Positions 36,963-45,871 of a DNA stretch of 64,000 nt are shown in pieces. Within the stretch, counting starts at the first letter, position 1. Every line of letters begins with the position of its first letter. The stretch comes from Rhodococcus sp. 4CII (GTDB lineage Bacteria; Actinomycetota; Actinomycetes; Mycobacteriales; Mycobacteriaceae). Where the stretch lies: contig NZ_JACCFE010000002.1 of assembly GCF_014256275.1 (NCBI RefSeq), forward strand, positions 5,436,001-5,500,000. The letters are read 5' to 3'. The notes under the pieces are model-generated. The model was not told where the DNA came from, did no database searches, and worked only from the letters and a program-made list of their open reading frames with translations. A program made the translations under genes and the position numbers.

Positions 36963-37859
36963 GTGACCAGCGAAAAGATTCAGCGCGTCGGCGTGATCGG
37001 CGCCGGGATCATGGGTGCCGGAATCGCAGAGGTGTGCGCTCGCGCGCACGTCGACGTCCTGGTGTTCGAGCAGACCCGCGAGCTTGCGGCGGCGGGACGT
37101 TCGCGCATCCTGCGTTCGCTCGACCGTGGGGTGAGCAGCGGCAAGATCACCGAGCGCGAACGTGAGCAGGCTGCCTGGCGGTTGCGGTTCACCTCCGACC
37201 TCGGTGATTTTGCGGACCGGCAGTTCGTCGTGGAGGCCGTCGTCGAGGACGAGAAGGTGAAGAGTGAAATCTTCACCGAACTCGATCAGGTCGTGACAGA
37301 TCCGAATGCTGTGCTGGCGTCCAACACGTCATCGATTCCGATCATGAAGCTGGGCATCGCCACCAAGTCCCCGGACCGGGTCATCGGTATGCACTTCTTC
37401 AACCCCGTGCCGGTTCTTCCCCTGGTCGAGCTGGTGACCACGCTGAAGACGAGCAAGTCGGTGTCCGAGCGGGCGGAGGCCTTCGCGAGCGACGTGCTGG
37501 GCAAGCAGGTCGTCCGTTCCGCGGACCGCTCCGGATTCGTCGTCAACGCCCTCCTTGTGCCGTACCTGCTCTCCGCGATCCGCATGGTGGAGTCCGGGTT
37601 CGCCACCAAGGAAGACATCGACAAGGCAACGGTTCTCGGCCTCGCGCACCCGATGGGTCCGCTCGCGCTGACCGACCTGGTGGGGCTGGACACGGTCAAG
37701 TCCATCGCCGACTCCATGTACGAAGAGTTCAAGGAGCCCCTGTATTCGGCGCCGCCGCTGCTGCTTCGCATGGTCGAGGCCGGGTTGGTCGGCAAGAAGT
37801 CCGGCGCGGGATTCTACGAGTACGGCGACAACGGCCGTGCGAGCAAGAAGGCCAGCTAG
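36963..37859 (+). CDS. fadB2: 3-hydroxybutyryl-CoA dehydrogenase
   Basis: A 298-residue NAD-dependent L-3-hydroxyacyl-CoA dehydrogenase. The dinucleotide motif is VGVIGAGIMGAGIAEVCARA, the catalytic histidine is in IGMHFFNPVPVLPLVELV, and the C-terminal helical domain has LAHPMGPLALTDLVGLD. It interconverts acetoacetyl-CoA or related acyl-CoAs with the 3-hydroxy form. GTG start with AAAGGAG leader. The aceA-fadB2 order matches M. tuberculosis Rv0467-Rv0468 and links fatty acid oxidation to the glyoxylate shunt. Confidence 0.95.
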   Translation: MTSEKIQRVGVIGAGIMGAGIAEVCARAHVDVLVFEQTRELAAAGRSRILRSLDRGVSSGKITEREREQAAWRLRFTSDLGDFADRQFVVEAVVEDEKVKSEIFTELDQVVTDPNAVLASNTSSIPIMKLGIATKSPDRVIGMHFFNPVPVLPLVELVTTLKTSKSVSERAEAFASDVLGKQVVRSADRSGFVVNALLVPYLLSAIRMVESGFATKEDIDKATVLGLAHPMGPLALTDLVGLDTVKSIADSMYEEFKEPLYSAPPLLLRMVEAGLVGKKSGAGFYEYGDNGRASKKAS

Positions 37860-37879
37860 TAGGTAGGTAGGCGACTACG

Positions 37880-37925
37880 CCTGTGCGCCTTTCACGACCA
37901 CTGGCGGTTGTGAGAGGCGCACAGG
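37880..37925. repeat. Intergenic palindrome (family element C)
   Basis: A 20-bp arm (CCTGTGCGCCTTTCACGACC) pairs with 37906-37925 with two mismatches around an ACTGGC loop. The central ACCACTGGCGGT resembles the cores of the palindromes at 13861 and 19407, though the outer arms differ. It lies between fadB2 and the MetE-like gene and may terminate fadB2. Confidence 0.75.
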
Positions 37926-37982
37926 TGCATCGAGCCCAGAGGCATTCGCAGCCACTGGACTGAGCCCAGAAAGGTCGACCGC

Positions 37983-40277
37983 ATGTCCAGCACCGCAGCA
38001 TACGGATCCAGCATCCTGGGGTATCCCCGCATCGGACCTCACCGCGAACTCAAGCGTGCCCTCGAGTCCTACTGGCACGGCACGAGCACGAAGGAAGCAC
38101 TCGTCGCCGTCGCCCGGGATCTGCAGGAGGAGACGTGGAGTGAGCTCGCCGCGACCGGTCTGACGCAGGTCCCGGGCAACACGTTCTCCTACTACGACCA
38201 CGTACTCGACAATGCGTTGCTGTTCGGTGCCGTGCCCGAGCGGTTCACCCCGCTCGAGAGTCAGCTCGACCCGCTGGACTTCTACTTCACGCTCGCGCGG
38301 GGTGAGCCGGACTTCCCGCCGCTCGAGTTGGTGCGGTTCTTCGGCACCAACTACCACTACCGTCAGCCCGAACTGGACGAGAACACCGAGTTCTCGCTGC
38401 GGTCCGAGACGGTGTTGGACGAATTCGAGAGGGCGAAGGCGCGTGGCATCGAATTGCGTCCCGTCGTGCTGGGTCCCGTCTCTCTGCTTCTGCTGTCGAA
38501 GATCGGTCCGACGTCGAAGCGGCACGGCTTCTCGACCCTCGATCTGCTGGACAAGTTGCTGCCGGAGTACGAGCGGTTGTTCGAGCAGCTCGCGAAGGCC
38601 GGCGCCACGTGCGTCCAGTTGGACGAGCCGTCGTTCACCGAGGACCGCACGCCGGAGGAACTGGCTGCACTGGCCCGGACGTACGAGAAGTTGTCGCACG
38701 CGCCGCTGCGTCCCCGCATCCTGGTGACCGGTCCGTACGGGCACCTCGGGGAGGCTCTCGCGATCCTGGCCTCCACCAAAGTGGAGGCTCTGGGCCTCGA
38801 CCTCGTCAGTCACCGGCTCACTGCCGACGAGCTGGCGAAGATCCCGGGCATCAAGCGCAAGCGGATCTACGCCGGCGTGGTCGACGGCCGGAACGTGTGG
38901 CGGGTCGACCGGTACAACACGCTGACGTACCTCAACACGTTGAAGGACGTGGTGCCGGATCTGGTGGTGTCGACGTCGACGTCGTTGCTGCACGTGCCGT
39001 ACGACGTGTTGTCCGAGTACGACATTCCGGGCGACGTCGCGGACCGCCTGGCGTTCGCGAAGCAGAAGGTCGGAGAGGTGGTCTCGCTGGCCAAGGCGCT
39101 CACCGAGGGGCCGTCCGACAAGTGGCGCAAGCGTCCCACGTCGGTGCACTTCAAGCTCAAGCACGCGGTGCGGGCCCGGGTCAACGCGATCAAGCCGGAC
39201 GACCGCATCCGGGTTCCGTACGAGGAACGGCGGGTTGCCCAGCAGGAGCGCCTGAACCTGCCGCTGGTTCCGGCGACGACCCTCGGTTCGTTCCCGCAGA
39301 CGAGCGAGATCCGCCGGGCCCGGTACGAACTGGGTCAGGGACGCCTCGAGTGGGACGAGTACTACAAGCGTATCCAGGCGGAGATCGAAAGCACGATCCG
39401 GTTGCAGGAGGACATCGGTCTCGACGTCTTGGTGCACGGCGAGCACGAACGCAACGACATGGTGCAGTACTTCGCGGAGCTTCTCGAGGGGTACGCCTTC
39501 ACCCACAACGGCTGGGTGCAGGCGTACGGCTCGCGGTGTACGCGTCCGCCGATCCTCTACGGGGACGTGTCGCGGCCGAAGTCGATGACCGTCGAATGGA
39601 TCGCGTACGCGCAGTCGCTGACGGACAAGCCGGTCAAGGGCATGCTCACCGGCCCGGTGACGATGATCGCGCGCTCGTTCGTCCGGCAGGATCAGCCGCT
39701 GTACGAGACGGCCGACCAATTGGCGTTGGTGATTCGCGACGAGATCGCCGATCTGGAGGCGGCGGGCATCGCGATCATCCAGGTCGACGAGCCGGCCATC
39801 CGGGAACTGCTGCCGCTGCGGGAGAACGGCCGCGAGGCCTACCTCGAGTGGGCGGTCGACGCGTTCCGTCTCGCGACGGGTGGGGCGAAGCCGGAGACTC
39901 AGATCCACACCCATCTCACGTACACGAGCCGGGCGTCGGTGGTCGACGCCATAGAACGGCTCGACGCGGACGTCACTGCGATCGTGGCGACGCGCTCCAT
40001 CACGTGGGTGCTCGATGCGATCAAGGAGCGGGCGCTGACGCACGGCGTCGGGCCGGGTGTGTACGAAAGCCGGTCTGCCCGGATTCCGGACATCGACGAG
40101 TTGGACGAACTGCTCACCGAGGCCGGCGAGTCGGTGTCGCTCGAGCGGTTGTGGGCGAACCCGGACGGTGGCCTGAAGACCCGGCACTACTGGCAGCTCG
40201 AGCCCTCACTGCGCAACCTGGTGGCGGCCGCGAAGCGTCTGCGCAGGCGGGCGGAGAAGGAAGATTCCGAGGACTGA
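37983..40277 (+). CDS. metE: MetE-like protein lacking zinc ligands
   Basis: A 764-residue homologue of cobalamin-independent methionine synthase, full length with both barrels. Folate and homocysteine binding segments are conserved (SILGYPRIGPHRELKRAL, TLGSFPQTSEIRRARYELG, LDVLVHGEHERNDMVQYF, AYGSRCTRPPILYGDV, IIQVDEPAIRELLPLR). The zinc site is not: the expected His-x-Cys reads His644-Leu-Thr646, the Glu ligand is Val668 (AIVATRS), and the last Cys is Gly729 (NPDGGLKTR). Only the histidine remains. It therefore probably cannot activate a thiol by the known mechanism; the actual reaction is unknown. Transcribed alone, between palindrome C and a hairpin. Confidence 0.9.
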   Translation: MSSTAAYGSSILGYPRIGPHRELKRALESYWHGTSTKEALVAVARDLQEETWSELAATGLTQVPGNTFSYYDHVLDNALLFGAVPERFTPLESQLDPLDFYFTLARGEPDFPPLELVRFFGTNYHYRQPELDENTEFSLRSETVLDEFERAKARGIELRPVVLGPVSLLLLSKIGPTSKRHGFSTLDLLDKLLPEYERLFEQLAKAGATCVQLDEPSFTEDRTPEELAALARTYEKLSHAPLRPRILVTGPYGHLGEALAILASTKVEALGLDLVSHRLTADELAKIPGIKRKRIYAGVVDGRNVWRVDRYNTLTYLNTLKDVVPDLVVSTSTSLLHVPYDVLSEYDIPGDVADRLAFAKQKVGEVVSLAKALTEGPSDKWRKRPTSVHFKLKHAVRARVNAIKPDDRIRVPYEERRVAQQERLNLPLVPATTLGSFPQTSEIRRARYELGQGRLEWDEYYKRIQAEIESTIRLQEDIGLDVLVHGEHERNDMVQYFAELLEGYAFTHNGWVQAYGSRCTRPPILYGDVSRPKSMTVEWIAYAQSLTDKPVKGMLTGPVTMIARSFVRQDQPLYETADQLALVIRDEIADLEAAGIAIIQVDEPAIRELLPLRENGREAYLEWAVDAFRLATGGAKPETQIHTHLTYTSRASVVDAIERLDADVTAIVATRSITWVLDAIKERALTHGVGPGVYESRSARIPDIDELDELLTEAGESVSLERLWANPDGGLKTRHYWQLEPSLRNLVAAAKRLRRRAEKEDSED

Positions 40278-40289
40278 TTCGTCCGGCGT

Positions 40290-40323
40290 GTTCGGGGTCA
40301 CCGCCTGAAGGGTGGCCCCGAAC
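40290..40323 (+). terminator. Hairpin terminator after the MetE-like gene
   Basis: GTTCGGGGTCACC pairs with GGTGGCCCCGAAC (one G-T pair) around an eight-base loop, 12 bases after the stop codon. Confidence 0.8.
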
Positions 40324-40359
40324 GTGCGTTCGGCGCTGCAGACATGTAGGCATGTAAGC

Positions 40360-41400
40360 ATGGTTACCGCAGCCGCATACGCAGTTACGTCCGCCGAAGG
40401 CTCCTTCGAGAAGACCACCATCGATCGCCGCGAGCTCGGACCGCTCGACGTGCTCATCGAGATCAAGTTCGCCGGCATCTGTCACTCCGACATTCACACC
40501 GCACGGAACGAGTGGGGCGGCACCCGGTATCCGGTCGTGCCCGGACACGAGATCGCGGGTGTCGTGGCGGCGGTCGGAGCCGACGTCACGAAACACCGGG
40601 TCGGCGACCGCGTCGGCGTCGGTTGCTTCGTCGACTCCTGCGGGGAGTGCGACGCCTGCACGGCGGACGAGGAACAGTACTGCGTCCACCGGGCCACCGG
40701 AACGTACAACGCCGAGGGGCGTGACGGCGAGCGGACGCAGGGCGGCTATTCGACGCACATCGTCGTGACGGAACGATTCGTCCTGTCCATCCCCGACAGC
40801 CTCGAACTGGACGTCGCGGCGCCGCTGCTCTGCGCGGGGATCACGCTCTACTCACCCCTCGCGCACTGGGGAGCAGGGCCGGGGAAGAGGGTCGCCATCA
40901 TCGGAATGGGCGGACTCGGACACGTCGGTGTGAAGATCGCGCATTCGATGGGCGCCGAGGTCACCGTGCTCAGCCAGTCCCTCGGCAAGAAGGACGACGG
41001 GCTGAAGTTCGGCGCCGACCACTACTACGCCACCTCTGATCCGGCCACGTTCACGCAGTTGCGTGGACACTTCGACCTCATCGTCAACACCGTCTCGGTG
41101 AACCTCGACATCGACGCGTACCTGTCGATGCTCGCGATCAACGGCACCCTCGTCGAACTGGGTCTACCCGAGAAGCCGATCGAGGTGCGCGCGTTCAGCC
41201 TCGCGGCCAACCGGCGCAGCCTGGCCGGTTCGATGGTGGGCGGCATCGCGCAGACCCAGGAGATGCTGAACTTCTGCGCCCAGCACGCCATCGGGGCCGA
41301 GATCGAGGTGATCTCCGCGGGCGAGATCGACGAAGCCTACGACCGGGTCGTCGCCAGCGACGTGCGGTACCGATTCGTGATCGACACGGCAACGATCTGA
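40360..41400 (+). CDS. NADP-dependent alcohol dehydrogenase (AdhC/cinnamyl type)
   Basis: A 346-residue zinc MDR enzyme of the AdhC/YahK group. Catalytic zinc ligands are in FAGICHSDIHTARNEWG and VPGHEIAGVV; structural-zinc cysteines in CFVDSCGECDACTADEEQYC; the NADP site is VAIIGMGGLGHVGVKIA. Family members reduce aldehydes broadly, and mycobacterial AdhC is linked to lipid aldehyde reduction. The ATG at 40360 has little ribosome binding site and lies in a stretch of CATGTA repeats, so a leaderless or unusual start is possible. Two bases separate its stop from that of the convergent sigF. Confidence 0.9.
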   Translation: MVTAAAYAVTSAEGSFEKTTIDRRELGPLDVLIEIKFAGICHSDIHTARNEWGGTRYPVVPGHEIAGVVAAVGADVTKHRVGDRVGVGCFVDSCGECDACTADEEQYCVHRATGTYNAEGRDGERTQGGYSTHIVVTERFVLSIPDSLELDVAAPLLCAGITLYSPLAHWGAGPGKRVAIIGMGGLGHVGVKIAHSMGAEVTVLSQSLGKKDDGLKFGADHYYATSDPATFTQLRGHFDLIVNTVSVNLDIDAYLSMLAINGTLVELGLPEKPIEVRAFSLAANRRSLAGSMVGGIAQTQEMLNFCAQHAIGAEIEVISAGEIDEAYDRVVASDVRYRFVIDTATI

Positions 41401-41401
41401 C

Positions 41402-42199
41402 TCACTGATCGCCGAGTTGGTCTCGCAACGATGCCAATGTCTTCGCCAGCAGGCGCGAGACGTGCATCTGCGAGATACCGACCCGGTCGGCGATCTGAGT
41501 CTGGGTCATGTTGCCGAAGAAGCGGAGCATGAGAACGGTCCGCTCACGTTCGGGCAGTGATTGAAGCAGCGGGCGCAGAGTCTCGTGGTTCTCGACGTCG
41601 TCCATCGCGGCGTCGTAGTCGCCGAGCGTCTCCACCATGGACAGCTCGCCGGCGCGGTCCGAGGACGTGTTGTCGACGGACACGGTCTGATAGGCGTTGC
41701 CGGCGAGGAGACCCTGCGCCACCTCCTCCTGTTCGAGGTCGAGATGCTCGGCGAGTTCGCTGACGGTGGGGGCGTGGCCGAGGCTCTGGGACAGTTCCGC
41801 GACGGCCTGGCTGAGTGCGAGGTGCAGTTCCTTCATGCGGCGCGGCACCCGGACCGCCCACCCGGTGTCGCGGAAGTGCCGCCGGACCTCACCCATGATG
41901 GTCGGGACGGCGAACGACACGAAGTCGGATCCACGCTCGACGTCGAAGCGATCCACCGAGTTGACCAGGCCCAGACGCGCGACCTGGACCAGATCGTCGT
42001 GCGCCTCACCGCGGCCGTCGAAACGTCGTGCGATGTGCTCGGCGAGTGGGAGGCAGCGAGTCACGACGGCGTCGCGCAGTCTGCTGCGCCGGGGGTCGTC
42101 CTCGTCGAGGGCTGCCATCTGTTCGAACAGTGCTGTGACGTCCTGATACTCGTCCGGCCAACGGGCCGTGTGCCCCCCACCGTGAGTATGGGACGTCAC
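41402..42199 (-). CDS. sigF: RNA polymerase sigma factor, SigF/SigB group
   Basis: A 265-residue group 3 sigma factor. Region 2 is HDDLVQVARLGLVNSVDRFD with SDFVSFAVPTIMGEVRRHFR and RDTGWAVRVPRRMKEL; region 3 is GHAPTVSELAEHLDLEQEEV; region 4 ends with MTQTQIADRVGISQMHVSRL. This is the general-stress type found in actinobacteria. The GTG start at 42199 overlaps the stop of the anti-sigma gene (GTGA), giving the standard rsbW-sigF coupling. Converges on the adhC gene. Confidence 0.93.
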   Translation of the reverse strand: MTSHTHGGGHTARWPDEYQDVTALFEQMAALDEDDPRRSRLRDAVVTRCLPLAEHIARRFDGRGEAHDDLVQVARLGLVNSVDRFDVERGSDFVSFAVPTIMGEVRRHFRDTGWAVRVPRRMKELHLALSQAVAELSQSLGHAPTVSELAEHLDLEQEEVAQGLLAGNAYQTVSVDNTSSDRAGELSMVETLGDYDAAMDDVENHETLRPLLQSLPERERTVLMLRFFGNMTQTQIADRVGISQMHVSRLLAKTLASLRDQLGDQ

Positions 42200-42630
42200 A
42201 GAGTCAGGCCGTTCTTCACCTTGGTGAATTCCATGGTGGTGACGAACCCCGCGGTGACGGGATCGCGTTCCTGTCTCAGATCGACCGAATCGGTCAGGGC
42301 GTTGAGCACGTGCCAGGCGAACGAACGCTCGCCGAGAGAGTCGACCGACCTGGTGGTGCTCGACACGTCCACTCGCAGGGTGCCGTCCAGATATTGCAGG
42401 CGGCACACCAGGACTGCGTCCGGTGTCGCCCGGACGATCAGCTGGGTACAGATCTCGTCCATGGCCAGTTTGATGTCGGCGATGGAGTCGAGGTCGAAAT
42501 CTTCGTGGATGGCAACGGTAGCTGCCAGGGCGCGCAGTACGGACAGCTGATCAGGCGTTGCTCGCACGCGCAGTTCGACGACGGGATGTCTGTGATCCTG
42601 GTCGGGTTCGATTGTCTTGGCGATGGCCAT
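42196..42630 (-). CDS. rsbW: Anti-sigma factor, RsbW/UsfX-type GHKL kinase
   Basis: A 144-residue HATPase_c protein. The N box is recognisable as IADIKLAMDEICTQLIVRAT, while the G1/G2 boxes (VDSLGERSFAWHVLNALTD) are degenerate, as in mycobacterial UsfX. Partner-switching kinases of this type hold the sigma factor inactive until an unphosphorylated STAS antagonist frees it. Start ATG with GGAGG (GGTCTCATGGCC region) and direct translational coupling to sigF support the role. Confidence 0.9.
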   Translation of the reverse strand: MAIAKTIEPDQDHRHPVVELRVRATPDQLSVLRALAATVAIHEDFDLDSIADIKLAMDEICTQLIVRATPDAVLVCRLQYLDGTLRVDVSSTTRSVDSLGERSFAWHVLNALTDSVDLRQERDPVTAGFVTTMEFTKVKNGLTL

Positions 42631-42851
42631 GAGACCTCCGGGTCGGGCGTTCCGGGCTTACGCGGGCGGTGGGGTCGGCTCGCGCTGCTGAGAAATCAGG
42701 GTAGCGATCCGGCGACACCGCAGGTGGAATACCGCAGAACAGGGCCGATCAAACCAGTCCGATCAGTACGTTTGCCCGAGTAATGTTGGCGGGACGACCA
42801 GCGTTCCTCCGGCCCTGGGCAGGGGCATGGTGGTCACGGGAGACGAGCGGG

Positions 42852-43619
42852 ATGCCTGACGAGATTCACCTGCACACGTTGACGAGTGACGCCGACACCG
42901 CGAGCTTCGACGCGGTCTCGGCGTCGCTCGAATCGGTGCTCGCGCTGCTCGAGACCGAGGACGAGGCCGACGACGCGCTGCACACGCTGTGCCTTCAGGT
43001 GGTCCAGGCGTTCCCAGGCGCTGCGATGGCCGGGGTCACCGTTCTCCGATCGACGGGTCCCGTGACGGCGGCGGCGACATCGGACGAGGCGGCACGACTG
43101 CAGGAGCTGCAACACCGCCTCGGCGAGGGTCCTGCGCTCGACGCCGCACGCTCCGGCGACACCGTGCGGGCCGACCGGGCGGGCGCGCTTGAGAGGTGGC
43201 CTGCGTACGCCGCGAATTCCGCACAGGCCGGTGTGCACAGTTATCTGTCGGTTTCGTTACTGCCCGGCACGGAGCGGCCCGGCGCTCTGAACATGTACGG
43301 CGTGCTGCCTCACGCCTTCCACCGGATGGACGAGTCCGTACTCGAGCTGTACGTCGAGGCGGCCGCCGTCGCGGTGCGCAATGCGCGGCGGTACGGCGAA
43401 GCCCGGCATCTGATCGAGCAGCTTCGGATCGCGCTGCAGTCGCGTGCGGTCATCGACCAGGCGAAGGGAATCGTGATGGCGCTGCGCGGTCTCGACGCCG
43501 AGACTGCTTTCGACGTTCTCGTCGCGCGCTCTCAGCGCGAAAACGTGAAACTGCGCGTGGTCGCAGAACGTGTCGTCGCGGCTGTTTCCGGGCGTGCATC
43601 CGTGCATAACGGTTTGTAA
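42852..43619 (+). CDS. GAF-ANTAR domain regulator
   Basis: A 255-residue protein with a GAF sensor domain (about residues 20-170) and a C-terminal ANTAR RNA-binding domain (about 185-245) with the conserved three-helix pattern SRAVIDQAKGIVMALRGLDA and AFDVLVARSQRENVKLRVVA. ANTAR proteins bind paired hexaloop hairpins in nascent RNA and prevent termination. The ATG at 42852 fits the domain boundary; a 23-residue extension from ATG 42783 lacks a ribosome binding site. Divergent from rsbW, so it could be part of the same stress circuit. Confidence 0.88.
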   Translation: MPDEIHLHTLTSDADTASFDAVSASLESVLALLETEDEADDALHTLCLQVVQAFPGAAMAGVTVLRSTGPVTAAATSDEAARLQELQHRLGEGPALDAARSGDTVRADRAGALERWPAYAANSAQAGVHSYLSVSLLPGTERPGALNMYGVLPHAFHRMDESVLELYVEAAAVAVRNARRYGEARHLIEQLRIALQSRAVIDQAKGIVMALRGLDAETAFDVLVARSQRENVKLRVVAERVVAAVSGRASVHNGL

Positions 43620-43818
43620 TCGCTCACCTGGGCAAATGAGGGCTCGAGTATCTGTTATTTCCTTGTGACACATCACAGGCGGGAGTAGTCTCGAACCGAG
43701 GTTGAACACACAGCCGATGTCGGGAAGCGCTGCCGTAGCAGACAGTGTCATGTGTCCGAGGTCGGGTCTGTCTGCAAGTGCTCCGTTTCCCTACTCAATG
43801 TTCGAGATGGGGTGAGCC

Positions 43819-44286
43819 ATGTCTGGTGGTGCAGGGGTCCCAGAACCTGAACTGGCGTGTTCGGGCACGGAGTTCGGTACCGGTTACAAGCCGAGGGTAA
43901 CGCTCTCGGCCGTCGGTTCCGCTCCGACACGCTGTGGGAGCGCGGAATTCACTTCCGAGCGACTCGGGTCCGGGGTGGTGTTGGTAGGGGTGCGGGGCGA
44001 GATCGACCTGTTCAGTGCAGCGGTCTTCCGTGACTACGTGTGCACGCAGATTTCGCCGGAGGGGCAGTTCATCCTCGACATGTCGAAGGTGGACTTCATC
44101 GGAACCGCGGGTCTGTCGGTGCTCGACAGCGTGCACACGCGACACGTCCGGGACGGGCGGACGTGGGCGATGATCTGCGGTCGGCCGGTCTATCGCCTGC
44201 TCAGGGCGGCCGGTCAGGAGTCGAGTTACCCGTGCTTCGCTTCCGTGGACAGTGCCCTCGGGGCCTGGCACGGAAGAACGGCTTGA
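43819..44286 (+). CDS. STAS-domain anti-sigma factor antagonist
   Basis: A 155-residue protein with an approximately 45-residue N-terminal extension and a STAS domain. The phosphorylation loop reads DMSKVDFIGTAGLSVLD, aligning a threonine with the regulatory serine of RsbV/SpoIIAA. It probably releases a sigma factor by binding the RsbW-type kinase; the rsbW-sigF pair 1.2 kb away is a candidate partner. The 200 bases upstream contain no other gene. Confidence 0.87.
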   Translation: MSGGAGVPEPELACSGTEFGTGYKPRVTLSAVGSAPTRCGSAEFTSERLGSGVVLVGVRGEIDLFSAAVFRDYVCTQISPEGQFILDMSKVDFIGTAGLSVLDSVHTRHVRDGRTWAMICGRPVYRLLRAAGQESSYPCFASVDSALGAWHGRTA

Positions 44287-44290
44287 TCGA

Positions 44291-44327
44291 TCGAACCGGC
44301 GCCCACACTCAGTGGGCGCCGGTTCGA
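44291..44327. terminator. Bidirectional hairpin terminator
   Basis: TCGAACCGGCGCCCAC and its exact complement form a 16-bp stem around an ACTCA loop. The stop codon of the convergent glycosyltransferase (44309-44311) lies in the loop, so the hairpin serves both genes. Confidence 0.9.
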
Positions 44328-45607
44328 CTCGTGCGCGGAGGAGCCGACACGCAGCGCCCGTACGCGCGCAGGGTGTCGGTGGCGACGCGGTCCCACGAGT
44401 AGCGTGCCCGCGCGCGGTCGCATCCCGCCATGCCGTAACCGGTGCGCAGGGCGTCGTCGTCGAAGATCTGCCGCAGGGCCTCGGCCAGGCGGACCGGATT
44501 GCGAGGCGAGATCAAGCGGCCCGTGATTCCATCGACCACCGTGTCCCGCATGCCGCCGACAGCGGACGCCACCACCGGGGTTCCGCAGGCCATCGCTTCG
44601 AGCGGAACCATGCCGAACGGCTCGTACCACGGGGTGCACACGACGGCATCCGCGGAACGCAGCAGCGACGGCATGGCGTTTCTCGGCACGCGCCCGACGA
44701 TCCGCACCCGGTTGCGCACCTTGGTTTCCCGGGCCAGCGTCATCAGCCGCGACGCTTCGGGGTCGTCGGCGACGTCGTCCGCGGCGGGCCCACCGGCGAT
44801 GACGAGTTCGGTGTCGGGGAAGTGCGAGAGCGCCTCGATCGCGGTGTCGAAACCCTTGCTCGGCGCGAGCCTGCCGACCATGACGAGCCGATGGCGCTTG
44901 CCCTTCTCGTCGGCGCGGCCGTCGGGTGTGAACTCGGTGACGTCGACACCGGACGGGACTACGGACGTGCGCGAGCGGGGCAGGCCGAGATGGGAGAGCT
45001 CGAACACCTCGTCCGTGCACGTCGCCACCACCCGGGTGGCTCCGCGGGCGATCAACTGCTCCAGGTGAATTCGGCTGTGGGTGCTCGACGGCTCCGCGGG
45101 CTCGAATCTCTGTTCCACCACGCCCAGCGCATGGAACGTCTGGACCACCGGAATGCCGAGCGTCCGGGCGGCGAGTTGCGTCGCGATGCCGGACATCCAG
45201 TAGTGGGCGTGGACGATGTCGGGTCGCGCGGACTCCCATTCCGTCTTCAGGAAGCTGCCGAATGTGCCCATCAGCGGCAGGATCTCGGCTTCCGGTAGCC
45301 GGCGGGCCGGCCCGACCGGCACGTGCACGACGGTGTATCCGGCCGCCGTCGTAACCCGTTCGGGGACGTCGTCGCTCTCCGCCCGCGTGTAGACGGTGAC
45401 GTCGTGCCCCTCTCTCGTGAGAGCGGCGGACAGTTCGGCAAGGTGAATGCTTTGGCCCCCGACGTCGGCGCCGTCCGCGATGTCGAGCGGACTGGCGTTG
45501 GCCGAGACCATCGAAATCCTCAATCGTCTCGAGGTGCTGACGGTAGCCGTTCTCATCGGCTGCACGCCGCACACGGGAGGTCTCGGTTCACGATGTATGG
45601 CGGTCAT
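44309..45607 (-). CDS. Glycosyltransferase, GT4 family (GT-B fold)
   Basis: A 432-residue retaining GT-B enzyme. The acceptor-domain glycine loop is in ADGADVGGQSIHLAELSAAL, HAHYWMSGIATQLA follows, and the nucleotide-sugar domain has VMVGRLAPSKGFDTAIEAL and the E-x7-E motif PFGMVPLEAMACGTPVVASA. Similar actinobacterial enzymes act in mycothiol, trehalose or polysaccharide synthesis; the sugar acceptor is not predictable. Starts at 45607 or 45556 are both possible, neither with a strong ribosome binding site. Confidence 0.88.
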   Translation of the reverse strand: MTAIHREPRPPVCGVQPMRTATVSTSRRLRISMVSANASPLDIADGADVGGQSIHLAELSAALTREGHDVTVYTRAESDDVPERVTTAAGYTVVHVPVGPARRLPEAEILPLMGTFGSFLKTEWESARPDIVHAHYWMSGIATQLAARTLGIPVVQTFHALGVVEQRFEPAEPSSTHSRIHLEQLIARGATRVVATCTDEVFELSHLGLPRSRTSVVPSGVDVTEFTPDGRADEKGKRHRLVMVGRLAPSKGFDTAIEALSHFPDTELVIAGGPAADDVADDPEASRLMTLARETKVRNRVRIVGRVPRNAMPSLLRSADAVVCTPWYEPFGMVPLEAMACGTPVVASAVGGMRDTVVDGITGRLISPRNPVRLAEALRQIFDDDALRTGYGMAGCDRARARYSWDRVATDTLRAYGRCVSAPPRTSRTGAH

Positions 45608-45699
45608 GCCACGGGGATTCCCGAACTGCGGGTTTGTAAACCGACCGACTCGCCCTCTGTCACGAGACGGGTGCCACCGAGGCCGGCCCGTGTTGCGAA

Positions 45700-45855
45700 C
45701 TAATACCAGCGTCGCCTACCGCCGACCGCACGCCCGGTGGCGCCGAGAATCCACAGGATCGCGCCGATCACGAGGAGGATGATGCCGATCGTCCACAGCC
45801 ACGTGAGGCCGGTCAGCCACCCGATCAGGAGCAAGATCAGTCCGAGCACGATCAT
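45700..45855 (-). CDS. Small hydrophobic membrane protein (51 aa)
   Basis: A 51-residue protein: two closely spaced hydrophobic helices starting MIVLGLILLLIGWLTGLTWL and a short basic tail GGRRRWY. A GAGGGAC ribosome binding site supports the ATG at 45855. It matches the type of small actinobacterial inner-membrane proteins without assigned role and sits just downstream of the DUF2231 gene on the same strand. Confidence 0.7.
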   Translation of the reverse strand: MIVLGLILLLIGWLTGLTWLWTIGIILLVIGAILWILGATGRAVGGRRRWY

Positions 45856-45871
45856 GACGTCCCTCGATTCT

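Noticed and set aside
37875..40187. A 770-codon open frame opposite the MetE-like gene
   Set aside because: Antisense shadow without homology; also considered as a reason for the odd MetE residues, but those residues are in the conserved sense frame.
42770..42800. SigF-type promoter (GTTT...GGG) before the GAF-ANTAR gene
   Set aside because: Only GTTT and GGGA match with a 17-base gap; the -10 lacks the TAT part of GGGTAT, so support is too weak.
43664..43677. CRP/GlxR-like palindrome TGTGA-CACA-TCACA upstream of the STAS gene
   Set aside because: The spacer is four bases, whereas CRP/GlxR sites have six (TGTGA-N6-TCACA), so the helix phase is wrong.
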